A stretch of 64,000 bases of DNA from Neolewinella marina (GTDB taxonomy: Bacteria > Bacteroidota > Bacteroidia > Chitinophagales > Saprospiraceae): the NCBI RefSeq assembly GCF_002631205.1, contig NZ_PDLO01000011.1:1-64000 (forward strand). Reading direction: 5' to 3'. Below are positions 53,990 through 62,080 of the stretch, one piece after another; the stretch's first letter is position 1, and every line of letters starts with the position of its first letter. Position numbers and translations under genes: made by a program. The notes under the pieces are model-generated. The model was not told the origin of the DNA. It did not search any database and saw only the letters and a program-made list of their open reading frames with translations.

Positions 53990-56900
53990 ATGAAGATCGC
54001 CGCCGACCATACCACCCACAGCGTATCGCGGATTCAACGGAAATCCGACCACGCACCATTCTTCTCCCCCCGGGGGGGGCAGCAGGAGCGGGGTGATGTG
54101 GCCCGGAACCAGCCGTTCTTCCAGCCGAAGTTGAAGGTAGGAGCCCCCAACGACGGCTACGAGCGGGAGGCGGATGCGGTGGCGGACCGGGTGGTACAGC
54201 GACTGGCGACCCACGAGGGCGGCGGCGCGCGGGAGCCAGGTAATAACAATAAATGCCAAACAGATCAGGCTGGCAGTCAGTCTCCGCCGGCCGTACGGAA
54301 GCAGCCCCTCGCGGTAGTCATACCGATCTCCCGCATACAGCGAAAACCGGAACCGGAGCCGGAAGAACCCAGGGAGACCGATGTCGAGGAGGGGGGGCTG
54401 CAACGCAAACCCATCTTCGAGAGTGGGGCGGCGGACGACGGGGAGGTACAGCGCAAATGCGCGGCCTGCGCGGCGGAAGAAGAGAGCGTCCAGCGTAAGT
54501 GTGCACCCTGCACCGGGGAAGCGGAAGCCCACATTCGGCGATATCCGATGGGTTTGGGTATGCCGGCGGGGCTGCAGCGCAAGTGCAGTCACTGTGCCGT
54601 GGAAGAGCGGCTGCAACCCCTCCTGCGGCGCTCGGGCGATGGCAGCTTCACCGCCTCCGACGATTTTTCGGGCCAGCTGCGGGCCAGTAAGGGTGGGGGA
54701 GCCCAGCTTCCGGCGACCACCCGCAGTAGCATGGAATCGGCCATCGGGGCGGATTTCTCGGGGGTAAGGGTGCACACTGGCAGCCACGCGGCGGCGCTCA
54801 GCGACCAGATCGGCGCCCAAGCCTTTACCCACGGCTCCGACATTTATTTTAACTCGGGGAAGTACGATCCGGACAGCACCGGCGGGCAGCGGCTGCTGGC
54901 GCATGAGTTGACGCATACGGTGCAGCAGGGGGGAAGTCCCGCCCGCCCTGATGGAGGGCAAGTCCAGCGCCGGACCGGAGGAGTGGTCCAGCGTGCCTGG
55001 TACGACTTCGCAACTGACGCGGCCGGATGGGTAGGGGACAAGGTGTCTTCCGGAGCCAGCGCGGCCTGGGATGGCGCCAAATGGGCTGCCGGCAAAGCCT
55101 ACGGCGGAGCGGTCTGGGTAAAGGACAAGGCGGTAGATGCCGTAATGTGGATCTACGATAGAGCCGTATCCATTCTCAATGCCGGAAAAAAATGGGTGAA
55201 GGACAAATGGAACTCCCTAAAATCCTTCGCCAGCAAGGGAATTGAATACTTCAAGACCATACTGAGCAACATTCTTTCCTTCGTAAAAAGCCCCTTGAGC
55301 ATGATCGGCAATGCGATCATGAATATGAATGGTGAGGTAATCCAGATGTTCTGGAACGGCCTAACCGGGCAGGTGCAGTTCGTCTGGAACCTGTTTCAGA
55401 TCATGGGGGAGGGACTCATCAATCAGGTCACCAGCCTGTGGGATGCGATCAGCAGCTTCGTGGGGGGCATCTTCGATAAGATCAACGGCATTACCAACCA
55501 CTGGGCCTTCACGAAGCTGCCATCCGCCCTCCAATCCGCGATCCGGAGCCTTATGGGCACTTTTACCAGCTTATGGAATTCCATCCGTGAGGTCGGAACG
55601 GCGCTGGTGACCAGGGTCAAAACCCTGGTCCGGGATGCTTTCAATACCGTCCGCAAGTTCATCGGGCGCGTGATGAGTTTCGCCATTGATACCATCATCA
55701 ACGGTATCGTCGGCCTGGGTAAGGTGTTGCTATTTCTCAGGAAATTCTTGGCCAATCCCACGCCCTACCTGAACGACCTGATGATGCGTCTGCTGCCGGA
55801 TATGTTGCAGTCCGAAAGTCAGTTTCCCGCGCAAGTGGCCCGAATTGTTGGTAGTGACCAAACGGGTGGTCCGACCCCCGTGAAAGATGCCGCCCCGACA
55901 ACCGTTCAGCGGTCTACCGCCCCGGGTGGTAAGGTCAAGACCAACTCGAGCTGGTCCGAAATCGGTGACGGGATCTTGCACATGATGGGGGAGAAGTGGG
56001 AGGCCGTAAAGGCAAATCCGGGCAGTATCCTGCTGACCCTGCTCATGGATATGGTCATCCCGATTGTAGGGAACGTAAAGGACGTTATCAAATTGTTTCA
56101 GGATATCAAGGCGATCGTAACCAAACCCCTGAGCGCCGGTTCGCTGGATGAATTCTGGAACAGCCTGATGCGCCTGCTGGATATTCCAATTCTTATTTAT
56201 AACACCGTCTGGACAATCATCGGCCGGACCCTAATGCTTCCCCTGCTGATTGCCTCCTTCGTACCGCATCCGGTAGTGAAGGGGATTGCCGCGGCGGTGG
56301 GGTACGGACTGCTCGGTGCCATGATTCAGGGGGAGCTGGCCAACATCGGCCATAAGTTGCTGCTCCTGCGAACGGGTAAAACGGACGAGGAAGAGAAAAA
56401 ACAGGCGTATAACCGCTTGTCGGACAGCGTGATTGCCTTTGCCATGGAAATTGCCATGGCCGCCCTCATGATCATTCTTTCAGTGGTGGGCAGTATTGTA
56501 AAGGGAGTATTCAGTTTCGTGCGCAGTAAAGTCGTTGCGCCAAAGGTGAAAGCATCTAAGGGGATTGATCCCGGTACGGGTAAGGTGGACGTGGACCCCA
56601 ACGCGCCGAAATCCGGCCCGGAAGTCGACGGGGGTAAGCCAAAGGGGAGCGTGGATGAAGGGAAGGTCGACCTGGACACGACTAAGCCCAAAGAGGGGAA
56701 AGACCTCACCCCCAAGGATATCGAAGTGGAGGTAGGCAGTTTCAAGGACGGAAAGGTCAAGAAACTGGAGCACCCCGAGTATGACCTCGAAATAGAACTA
56801 CCCAACGGACACAAGTACAAGCGAAAGAAGAACGGGAAGTGGTGCCGCTTTACCGATCCGTACTGCTTCATCAATAGCGATCCCTTCCCCTCGGACCGTG

Positions 56901-57424
56901 AGATGTTTGAACACCTGAAGCGGGAAGGCCTGGAGTCGGGAACTTATGAAGACTTTCTGAAAGCCAAGCCGGGAGGGGTGCCGGAAGGGACCGATTTATC
57001 CGCAGACATTCGCAACGGGTTGGTGGATAAGCCCAAACACGGAGATTGGAACTCGGCACCCAACTGGGATAAGTGGGTCAAGGAAAAGGGCGGTTCGGTG
57101 ATTCAGCACGGGGATGGATCGGTAACCTACGTGAATAGAGACGGTACCTGGGTGAAGTACAATAATCAGGGGTATCCGGATTTCTCCAACCACCTCACCC
57201 ACCCGGAAGTGAAGTCAGTAGATATCGACGGCTTTTCAAAGAGCCGTACCCCCGACTACCGAAAAGCCAATGAAAAGGCCGGTAAATTATTGGAATGGGG
57301 AGACAAGCCGCCGGAAGGGTACTACTGGCACCACCACGAAAATGGAAGAACCATGCAACTCGTACCCGCGGGTATTCACGATAAGTTTTTTCACGCGGGT
57401 GGGGTATCCACCAGTGGCACCTAA
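53990..57424 (+). CDS. DUF4157 eCIS effector with C-terminal WHH nuclease
   Basis: A 1144-residue polymorphic-toxin-like protein. The eCIS core (DUF4157) domain spans about 243-315 with FSGVRVHTGSHAA and the zincin motif HELTH (305-309). Before it lie three QRKC-x-x-C clusters (CAAC, CAPC, CSHC at about 157, 171 and 199). Residues about 330-850 are amphipathic and hydrophobic helices (for example IAFAMEIAMAALMIILSVVG), suggesting translocation or pore formation. The C-terminus (about 1085-1144; GYYWHHHENGRTMQLVP..IHDKFFHAGG) is the WHH family of the HNH/Endo VII nuclease superfamily, expected to cut DNA. The start abuts the tape-measure stop. A SUKH immunity gene follows. Confidence 0.92.
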   Translation: MKIAADHTTHSVSRIQRKSDHAPFFSPRGGQQERGDVARNQPFFQPKLKVGAPNDGYEREADAVADRVVQRLATHEGGGAREPGNNNKCQTDQAGSQSPPAVRKQPLAVVIPISRIQRKPEPEPEEPRETDVEEGGLQRKPIFESGAADDGEVQRKCAACAAEEESVQRKCAPCTGEAEAHIRRYPMGLGMPAGLQRKCSHCAVEERLQPLLRRSGDGSFTASDDFSGQLRASKGGGAQLPATTRSSMESAIGADFSGVRVHTGSHAAALSDQIGAQAFTHGSDIYFNSGKYDPDSTGGQRLLAHELTHTVQQGGSPARPDGGQVQRRTGGVVQRAWYDFATDAAGWVGDKVSSGASAAWDGAKWAAGKAYGGAVWVKDKAVDAVMWIYDRAVSILNAGKKWVKDKWNSLKSFASKGIEYFKTILSNILSFVKSPLSMIGNAIMNMNGEVIQMFWNGLTGQVQFVWNLFQIMGEGLINQVTSLWDAISSFVGGIFDKINGITNHWAFTKLPSALQSAIRSLMGTFTSLWNSIREVGTALVTRVKTLVRDAFNTVRKFIGRVMSFAIDTIINGIVGLGKVLLFLRKFLANPTPYLNDLMMRLLPDMLQSESQFPAQVARIVGSDQTGGPTPVKDAAPTTVQRSTAPGGKVKTNSSWSEIGDGILHMMGEKWEAVKANPGSILLTLLMDMVIPIVGNVKDVIKLFQDIKAIVTKPLSAGSLDEFWNSLMRLLDIPILIYNTVWTIIGRTLMLPLLIASFVPHPVVKGIAAAVGYGLLGAMIQGELANIGHKLLLLRTGKTDEEEKKQAYNRLSDSVIAFAMEIAMAALMIILSVVGSIVKGVFSFVRSKVVAPKVKASKGIDPGTGKVDVDPNAPKSGPEVDGGKPKGSVDEGKVDLDTTKPKEGKDLTPKDIEVEVGSFKDGKVKKLEHPEYDLEIELPNGHKYKRKKNGKWCRFTDPYCFINSDPFPSDREMFEHLKREGLESGTYEDFLKAKPGGVPEGTDLSADIRNGLVDKPKHGDWNSAPNWDKWVKEKGGSVIQHGDGSVTYVNRDGTWVKYNNQGYPDFSNHLTHPEVKSVDIDGFSKSRTPDYRKANEKAGKLLEWGDKPPEGYYWHHHENGRTMQLVPAGIHDKFFHAGGVSTSGT
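54217..54237 (-). other. Near-copy of the GGCACCCGCG element inside the effector gene
   Basis: Minus-strand GGCTCCCGCGCGCCGCCGCCC, one base different from the element upstream of the aminopeptidase. It lies in a Gly-rich stretch (EGGGAREPG). Confidence 0.35.
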
Positions 57425-57451
57425 TCCATCAACTACACAACAGAAACTACC

Positions 57452-57910
57452 ATGAAACTCAAGGATACAGGCCCCCAGTTGAACGAAGCATCCCTGGACC
57501 GATTGGCGTCAGCGGTTCACGGTGACCTTCCCCCAGCGTATGTCAGCTTTCTGCTGGAGCATAATGGGGGTACCCCCCAGGAAGACTGGGTGGTAGACGT
57601 GGACCAGGATCACTGGAAGGAGGTAATCCTGGGGCGATTTTTATCTTATTACCCCCAAGACGAGGGTTACGGCATCACTCAGGTCTTAGAGAACAAGGGG
57701 GACCTATTCCCCCAGGGGGCCATCCCGATAGCCAGTGATCCGGGAGGGAATTACTTCCTTTTGCTGACCAATACGAATGGCCCGGTACACTTCTGGGATC
57801 ACGAGCAGGAGTCACAGGACCGTAAAGGCTCCATTGAGGAATACGATAACCTGTACTTCATCGCGTCCGATTTCAAAACTTTTCTTAATCGTCTCAGGAC
57901 GGATCCCTAA
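57452..57910 (+). CDS. SUKH-family immunity protein (SMI1/KNR4)
   Basis: A 152-residue soluble protein with the SUKH pattern: PPAYVSFLLEHNGGTPQ (L-P-x-x-Y-x-x-F-L-x-x-x-N-G-G), a central strand region (GAIPIASDPGGNYFLLL, the conserved I-P-I-A-x-x-x-G-x-x-x), VHFWDHE, and a C-terminal helix (ASDFKTFLNRLR). SUKH proteins neutralise HNH, WHH and similar nuclease toxins. Being the next gene after the WHH effector (27 bp), it is the likely cognate antitoxin protecting the producer. Confidence 0.93.
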   Translation: MKLKDTGPQLNEASLDRLASAVHGDLPPAYVSFLLEHNGGTPQEDWVVDVDQDHWKEVILGRFLSYYPQDEGYGITQVLENKGDLFPQGAIPIASDPGGNYFLLLTNTNGPVHFWDHEQESQDRKGSIEEYDNLYFIASDFKTFLNRLRTDP

Positions 57911-57958
57911 GCGTATGCCCACCCTAGTCCCGCCCCCGGCTCTTGCCCCCCTTCCCCC

Positions 57959-57978
57959 GCACCCGCGCGCCGCCGCCC
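57959..57978 (+). other. GGCACCCGCG dispersed element before the haem peroxidase
   Basis: GCACCCGCG followed by CGCCGCCGCCC, 12 bp before the peroxidase ATG and in gene orientation. Twenty bases are identical to the element upstream of the aminopeptidase (328-350). Confidence 0.6.
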
Positions 57979-57990
57979 AACTACTTACCC

Positions 57991-59286
57991 ATGCAGTCCC
58001 AGCAAAATCCCCACTTTCAGTCCCACCAGAAGGATCACTTCACCCGCCTGTTCCCGGAGCTGGAACCGCTCGAACTGTCCGACGCCGACTGCTGGGCCTA
58101 CGCCCAGAAGATGATGGACTGGGGTTCCCTCGACTACCCGGACTCCACGACGATCACCAACGGAGTGGCCATCTTCAGTCAGTTCCTGGCCCACGACATT
58201 ACCTTCGACGCCAACAGCCGACTGCGGGGGCAGAACCGGCTGGCCACAATCGCCAACGACCGGACGATCAACCTCGACCTGGACTGCCTCTACGGGCAGA
58301 AGACCCAGGACTTCTACTACGACGCCCGGGATACCGACAAGCTGCTCCTGGGCGAGGAATACACCGATGGCAACCACCGCTGGCGCGACCTGCAGCGCAA
58401 CCCCCAGCATAAGGCCATCATCGGGGACAGCCGCAACGATGAGAACATCATCGTCTCCCGGATGCACGTACTCTTTATCGAATTCCACAACCGGATGGTC
58501 GACCACATTCGCGCTACCGGGGGGCCGCAGTCGGCCTTCGCCCTCGCCCGCCGACAGGTGATCTGGCACTACCACTGGCTCATTGTGCACGAGTTCCTGG
58601 GCAAGATGCTGGACCCCAGCATCCACAGCCGGTTGCTGCGCGAACCGGCGCGCCACTATCCCTGGCCCGGGTCACTGCCACTCGAATTTACCGGAGCTGC
58701 CTTCCGGACCGGCCACAGCCAGACGCGCGACGAAAACCGCATTAACGAGCAGACGGAAAAGAAACTGATGGAGCTCGGCTTCTTCACCACCATGAAGGAG
58801 TTTGTGGACTGGCGCTACCTCTTCGACTTCGGCGATGGTAGGGTGCAGTACGCCCGGCGGATAGACCCCTTCATCGGGCGGTCCTTCCATCGGCTTCCCT
58901 TCATCAGATCCAGCGACCGGCGGGAGCAATCGCTGCCTTTCCGAAACATCCGTCGCGGGGTAGGGTACGGACTGCCGAGCGGGGAGGCGGTAGCCATGCG
59001 GCTGGGTTTCGTTCCGCTTTCGGTACCCCTCACCGAAAAACTGTGTACGGCCGGCACCCCCCTATGGTATTATATGCTCCACGAAGCCGCGGAACTCGGC
59101 AACGGTGGCGAATCACTGGGGCCCGTAGGGGGCACCATTCTGGGGGAGTGCTTCCTGACCATTTTGCGGCACGACGACGAGAGCTACCTCAAGCGCTACC
59201 CCCGCTGGCGACCTACGCTGGGCCGGGAGCCTCACCGCTTCGACTTTGTCGACCTCATTCAGTTCGCCAACCGTGAAACACATTAG
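57991..59286 (+). CDS. Animal-type haem peroxidase family protein
   Basis: A 431-residue member of the peroxidase-cyclooxygenase superfamily, without signal peptide. Marks: distal His in SQFLAHDITFD; RTINLDLDCLYG; DSRNDENIIVSRMHVLFIEFHNRMVDHI; RRQVIWHYHWLIVHEFLGKML, whose HYHW region belongs to the conserved core; and FRTGHSQTRDENRIN, whose His is the expected proximal haem ligand. It would use H2O2 to oxidise halide or organic donors. It lies between two DUF4157 effector modules in the same orientation, so it may be cargo, a cargo modifier or a hitchhiker. ATG 57991 is preferred to an upstream TTG. Confidence 0.9.
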   Translation: MQSQQNPHFQSHQKDHFTRLFPELEPLELSDADCWAYAQKMMDWGSLDYPDSTTITNGVAIFSQFLAHDITFDANSRLRGQNRLATIANDRTINLDLDCLYGQKTQDFYYDARDTDKLLLGEEYTDGNHRWRDLQRNPQHKAIIGDSRNDENIIVSRMHVLFIEFHNRMVDHIRATGGPQSAFALARRQVIWHYHWLIVHEFLGKMLDPSIHSRLLREPARHYPWPGSLPLEFTGAAFRTGHSQTRDENRINEQTEKKLMELGFFTTMKEFVDWRYLFDFGDGRVQYARRIDPFIGRSFHRLPFIRSSDRREQSLPFRNIRRGVGYGLPSGEAVAMRLGFVPLSVPLTEKLCTAGTPLWYYMLHEAAELGNGGESLGPVGGTILGECFLTILRHDDESYLKRYPRWRPTLGREPHRFDFVDLIQFANRETH

Positions 59287-59320
59287 GGTCACACCGTCAT
59301 TAACCATCAAGCGCGCTACC

Positions 59321-61432
59321 ATGTCCTTCAAAGCAACCCGCCAATCCCGTCGCCTTCGCATCCCCCGCCCGGAAAGCCAGGAGGGTGACCAGCCCTTTTT
59401 CAAGCCCCTGGCGGCCGCTCCGCCCGTACAGACCAAGCTGACCGTCGGTGCCCCGGACGACCGCTACGAGCGGGAAGCGGATACCGTGGCCAACCGAGTC
59501 GTAAGCGGAGGAAAGCAGAACGAAGCGCCCGCCATCCAATCCATGGCCGATAGTCGGATGGAAGAGGATCGCGCGATACAGGAGAAGCGGGACCAGGGGG
59601 CGGGGCCGCGGGTCCAACGATCGTCCCTCAAGGAGGAAGAGCCGGTTCAGCAGCCACCGATCCAACAGTCTGCCGTCGAGGAAGAGGAGCCGCTGCAGCG
59701 GATGGACACTGAGGAGGAGGAGCCGCTGCAAACCAAGCGCACGGCGGCCAGCGCGGCGCCCCGGGGGCTGGGAGCCCGTTTACGGGGGCGGGCCGGCACG
59801 GGGCGACCGCTGGACGGTGCCGTCCAGCAACAAATGGAGGCGGGCTTCGGCCGCGATTTCTCGAACGTGAACGTGCATACCGACGCGGCCGCCGATGAAA
59901 TGAACCGGGAACTGGGGGCCCGGGCCTTCGCGCGGGGCAACGACGTCTACTTCCGTTCGGGGGAGTACAATCCGGATACGGCCCAGGGTCAGCGGCTGCT
60001 GGCGCACGAACTAACGCATACGGTGCAGCAGGGTGGGGAAGTCGCCGTACCCCGAAAGCCGGCCCCCGCGGCTGCCGTACCGATCCGGAGCAACCGCACC
60101 GGCACCAGCGTACAGCGACAGGCGGTTGCCTTCCCCTGGGAGGGGGTAATCGATACCCGGTGGAATGCCGCCCTGCGCAGTACCGCAGCGAATGGCCCCG
60201 GCAACTTCGTAACCTCGCTCAACCGCAATACCCGGGTAACGGTGACCGGCAATACCAACGGGTGGTTAGCGGTAAGTACAACGATCGATGGATCGGTGGT
60301 GGCGGGGTTCGTCCACCGCAGGCTGGTTTCCCCCATACCCGCTGCCGGCACCCTCAGCCCCGCCAATGCGGACTCCCGCCGCGAACCCACCGCCTTCGGA
60401 ACCTATAATGTTTACCCCAACGCGGCAACCGGACTTGCCGCCGGCACCAACGATGTTTACGAAGCAGAATTTCAACGCCTGCAAACCGCCTGGAATCACG
60501 TAACCAACAGCACCGGAGGCATCCGGATCAACGGCACCCCCGCCGATGTGGCCGACATGATCAGCCTGATCGGCCGGGAAATGGGCCGATCGCAGACCTT
60601 CCGCAACCTTATTCAGGAAATCACCGCCGATGCCGCCCGACCCGTGACAATCAACGCAGGAAGGAATAACGCCTCGTGGATCGACAGTTTTGCCACCAAC
60701 AACGTCGACCTGAACGATACCGAAGTCCTGGACGATGCGCCGCGCCCTGGGTACGAATGGGCCACTTCACAGGGGGAAATGACTACCCACTGGTTGACGG
60801 AACGCCGCCACGCGGCCGTACACGGCGGCGGATTTGGACCAGCTCATGCCGAACCGCTTGCGGCCGGCGGGACCCAGCAACAGTATCGACGAGACCTCGG
60901 CGCGCCGGGGCGAATTGTTTCCCAGGTCAGAAACAACCAAACGGATGCCGCCGGGAACTATGCCGGCCTGCACCAGGGTGAATACACCGACGACGCCGGC
61001 AACCTGCAAATCATCCGGCGCGACGACTCCGGCGGCGACCCGGTACCGTACGAGATCGAGTATGCTCCGGCCGCCCCGACCGCCGCTGCGCCGGGGGTAA
61101 CGCGCCACAACCGCCTCCACCTTCGACTGACCTCCAGCGCCGCCGGAGGTGATGATCACTACCTGAAGATCAGGTCGGCCGGGGGGGCAACGGTCACAAC
61201 GGCCACCCACTTCACCAACGCAGGTGCACCCCTGGTGCAAAGCGAGCGCCTGGGCAACCTCGTACCGACCGGAGCGAATATTTCCATCACCATTATCAAA
61301 GACCCCGGTTTTTGGTCGGACGAACAAATCGGGACCCTCCTATGGGCCCATCCCTTCGATTCCGATAGCCTGTCGGTGGTCCACGACGGCGTCACCTACC
61401 GTCTTACCGTAGGCTTACACATGGACCCGTGA
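59321..61432 (+). CDS. Second DUF4157 eCIS effector candidate with an SH3-like module
   Basis: A 703-residue protein. The N-terminus (PFFKPLAAAPPVQTKLTVGAPDDRYEREADTVANRVV) matches the first effector. An acidic repeat region with EEEPVQ/EEEEPLQ units covers about 104-138. The DUF4157 core spans about 168-240 with HELTH at 229-233. A bacterial SH3-like domain lies near 275-337 (RVTVTGNTNGWLAVST..GFVHRRLV). The C-terminal half is unassigned; THWLTERRH (about 489-497) contains clustered His/Glu that could be catalytic. No nuclease signature is seen. The stop overlaps the GTG of the next gene (GTGA). Start ATG 59321 is chosen since it lies after the peroxidase stop. Confidence 0.88.
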   Translation: MSFKATRQSRRLRIPRPESQEGDQPFFKPLAAAPPVQTKLTVGAPDDRYEREADTVANRVVSGGKQNEAPAIQSMADSRMEEDRAIQEKRDQGAGPRVQRSSLKEEEPVQQPPIQQSAVEEEEPLQRMDTEEEEPLQTKRTAASAAPRGLGARLRGRAGTGRPLDGAVQQQMEAGFGRDFSNVNVHTDAAADEMNRELGARAFARGNDVYFRSGEYNPDTAQGQRLLAHELTHTVQQGGEVAVPRKPAPAAAVPIRSNRTGTSVQRQAVAFPWEGVIDTRWNAALRSTAANGPGNFVTSLNRNTRVTVTGNTNGWLAVSTTIDGSVVAGFVHRRLVSPIPAAGTLSPANADSRREPTAFGTYNVYPNAATGLAAGTNDVYEAEFQRLQTAWNHVTNSTGGIRINGTPADVADMISLIGREMGRSQTFRNLIQEITADAARPVTINAGRNNASWIDSFATNNVDLNDTEVLDDAPRPGYEWATSQGEMTTHWLTERRHAAVHGGGFGPAHAEPLAAGGTQQQYRRDLGAPGRIVSQVRNNQTDAAGNYAGLHQGEYTDDAGNLQIIRRDDSGGDPVPYEIEYAPAAPTAAAPGVTRHNRLHLRLTSSAAGGDDHYLKIRSAGGATVTTATHFTNAGAPLVQSERLGNLVPTGANISITIIKDPGFWSDEQIGTLLWAHPFDSDSLSVVHDGVTYRLTVGLHMDP

Positions 61433-62073
61433 CCACTATCTGCCTGCCGCTTGGCCTTTGCCTGGCCATTCTCCTCTGTTTAGGCAACTGCGCGGCGTGT
61501 ACCGGTCCGACGTCCCCTTCCAACAGTTCTTCCGCTATGAATGCACCATCCGATACCCAGGCCATGCTCGAAAAACGATATCCGCCCGAACGGCTGCAGG
61601 TAGACCGGGTGAGGTACGACCCCGTCGACAAGCTCGTGCCGCTGCCGAATGGATCGCCGGTGGTGGAATATTTGCCGCAAACCCGCTTCTACCGGACCTG
61701 GATGACGACGAACTACGAGAACTACTATAAGGTGCCGGTGATCGTCGCTCATCCGGAACACGGACAGCCCGCGGTGCTATGGTCGCCCCTCTTCCGGAAT
61801 GATTCTCCGGAGTTTACCTCACTATTCACGGGAATAAAACTGTCAGCTTCCGGGGCGGACAAGTTCGGGCTGGCCCTGGCGGAACTTTACGCCAGTCTCT
61901 ATCCGGATGGCACCTTCCACAAAGACCAGTCGGGTAGTCATGTGGCCTTCTTGCTTCTCCGCAACGACTCACCATTTCGCCAATTAATAGTGCGGGTGTC
62001 GGAGGAGGATACCCTAACCGAGATAGCGTGTTTGCCCGCTGCCGCCCTTGAGAACCGTCCGGACAAAAAATAA
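61429..62073 (+). CDS. Hypothetical lipoprotein coupled to the second effector (possible immunity protein)
   Basis: A 214-residue protein starting at GTG 61429 with a hydrophobic signal (TTICLPLGLCLAILLCLGNCAAC) ending in Cys residues, followed by a Ser/Thr/Asn-rich linker, so probably a lipoprotein. The mature part (RYPPERLQVDRVRYDPVDKLVPLPNGSPVVEYLPQTRFYRTW) has no recognised family. The 4-bp overlap with the effector and the parallel to the WHH/SUKH pair suggest a periplasmic immunity role. This is inference only. Confidence 0.75.
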   Translation: MTTICLPLGLCLAILLCLGNCAACTGPTSPSNSSSAMNAPSDTQAMLEKRYPPERLQVDRVRYDPVDKLVPLPNGSPVVEYLPQTRFYRTWMTTNYENYYKVPVIVAHPEHGQPAVLWSPLFRNDSPEFTSLFTGIKLSASGADKFGLALAELYASLYPDGTFHKDQSGSHVAFLLLRNDSPFRQLIVRVSEEDTLTEIACLPAAALENRPDKK

Positions 62074-62080
62074 ACACCCC

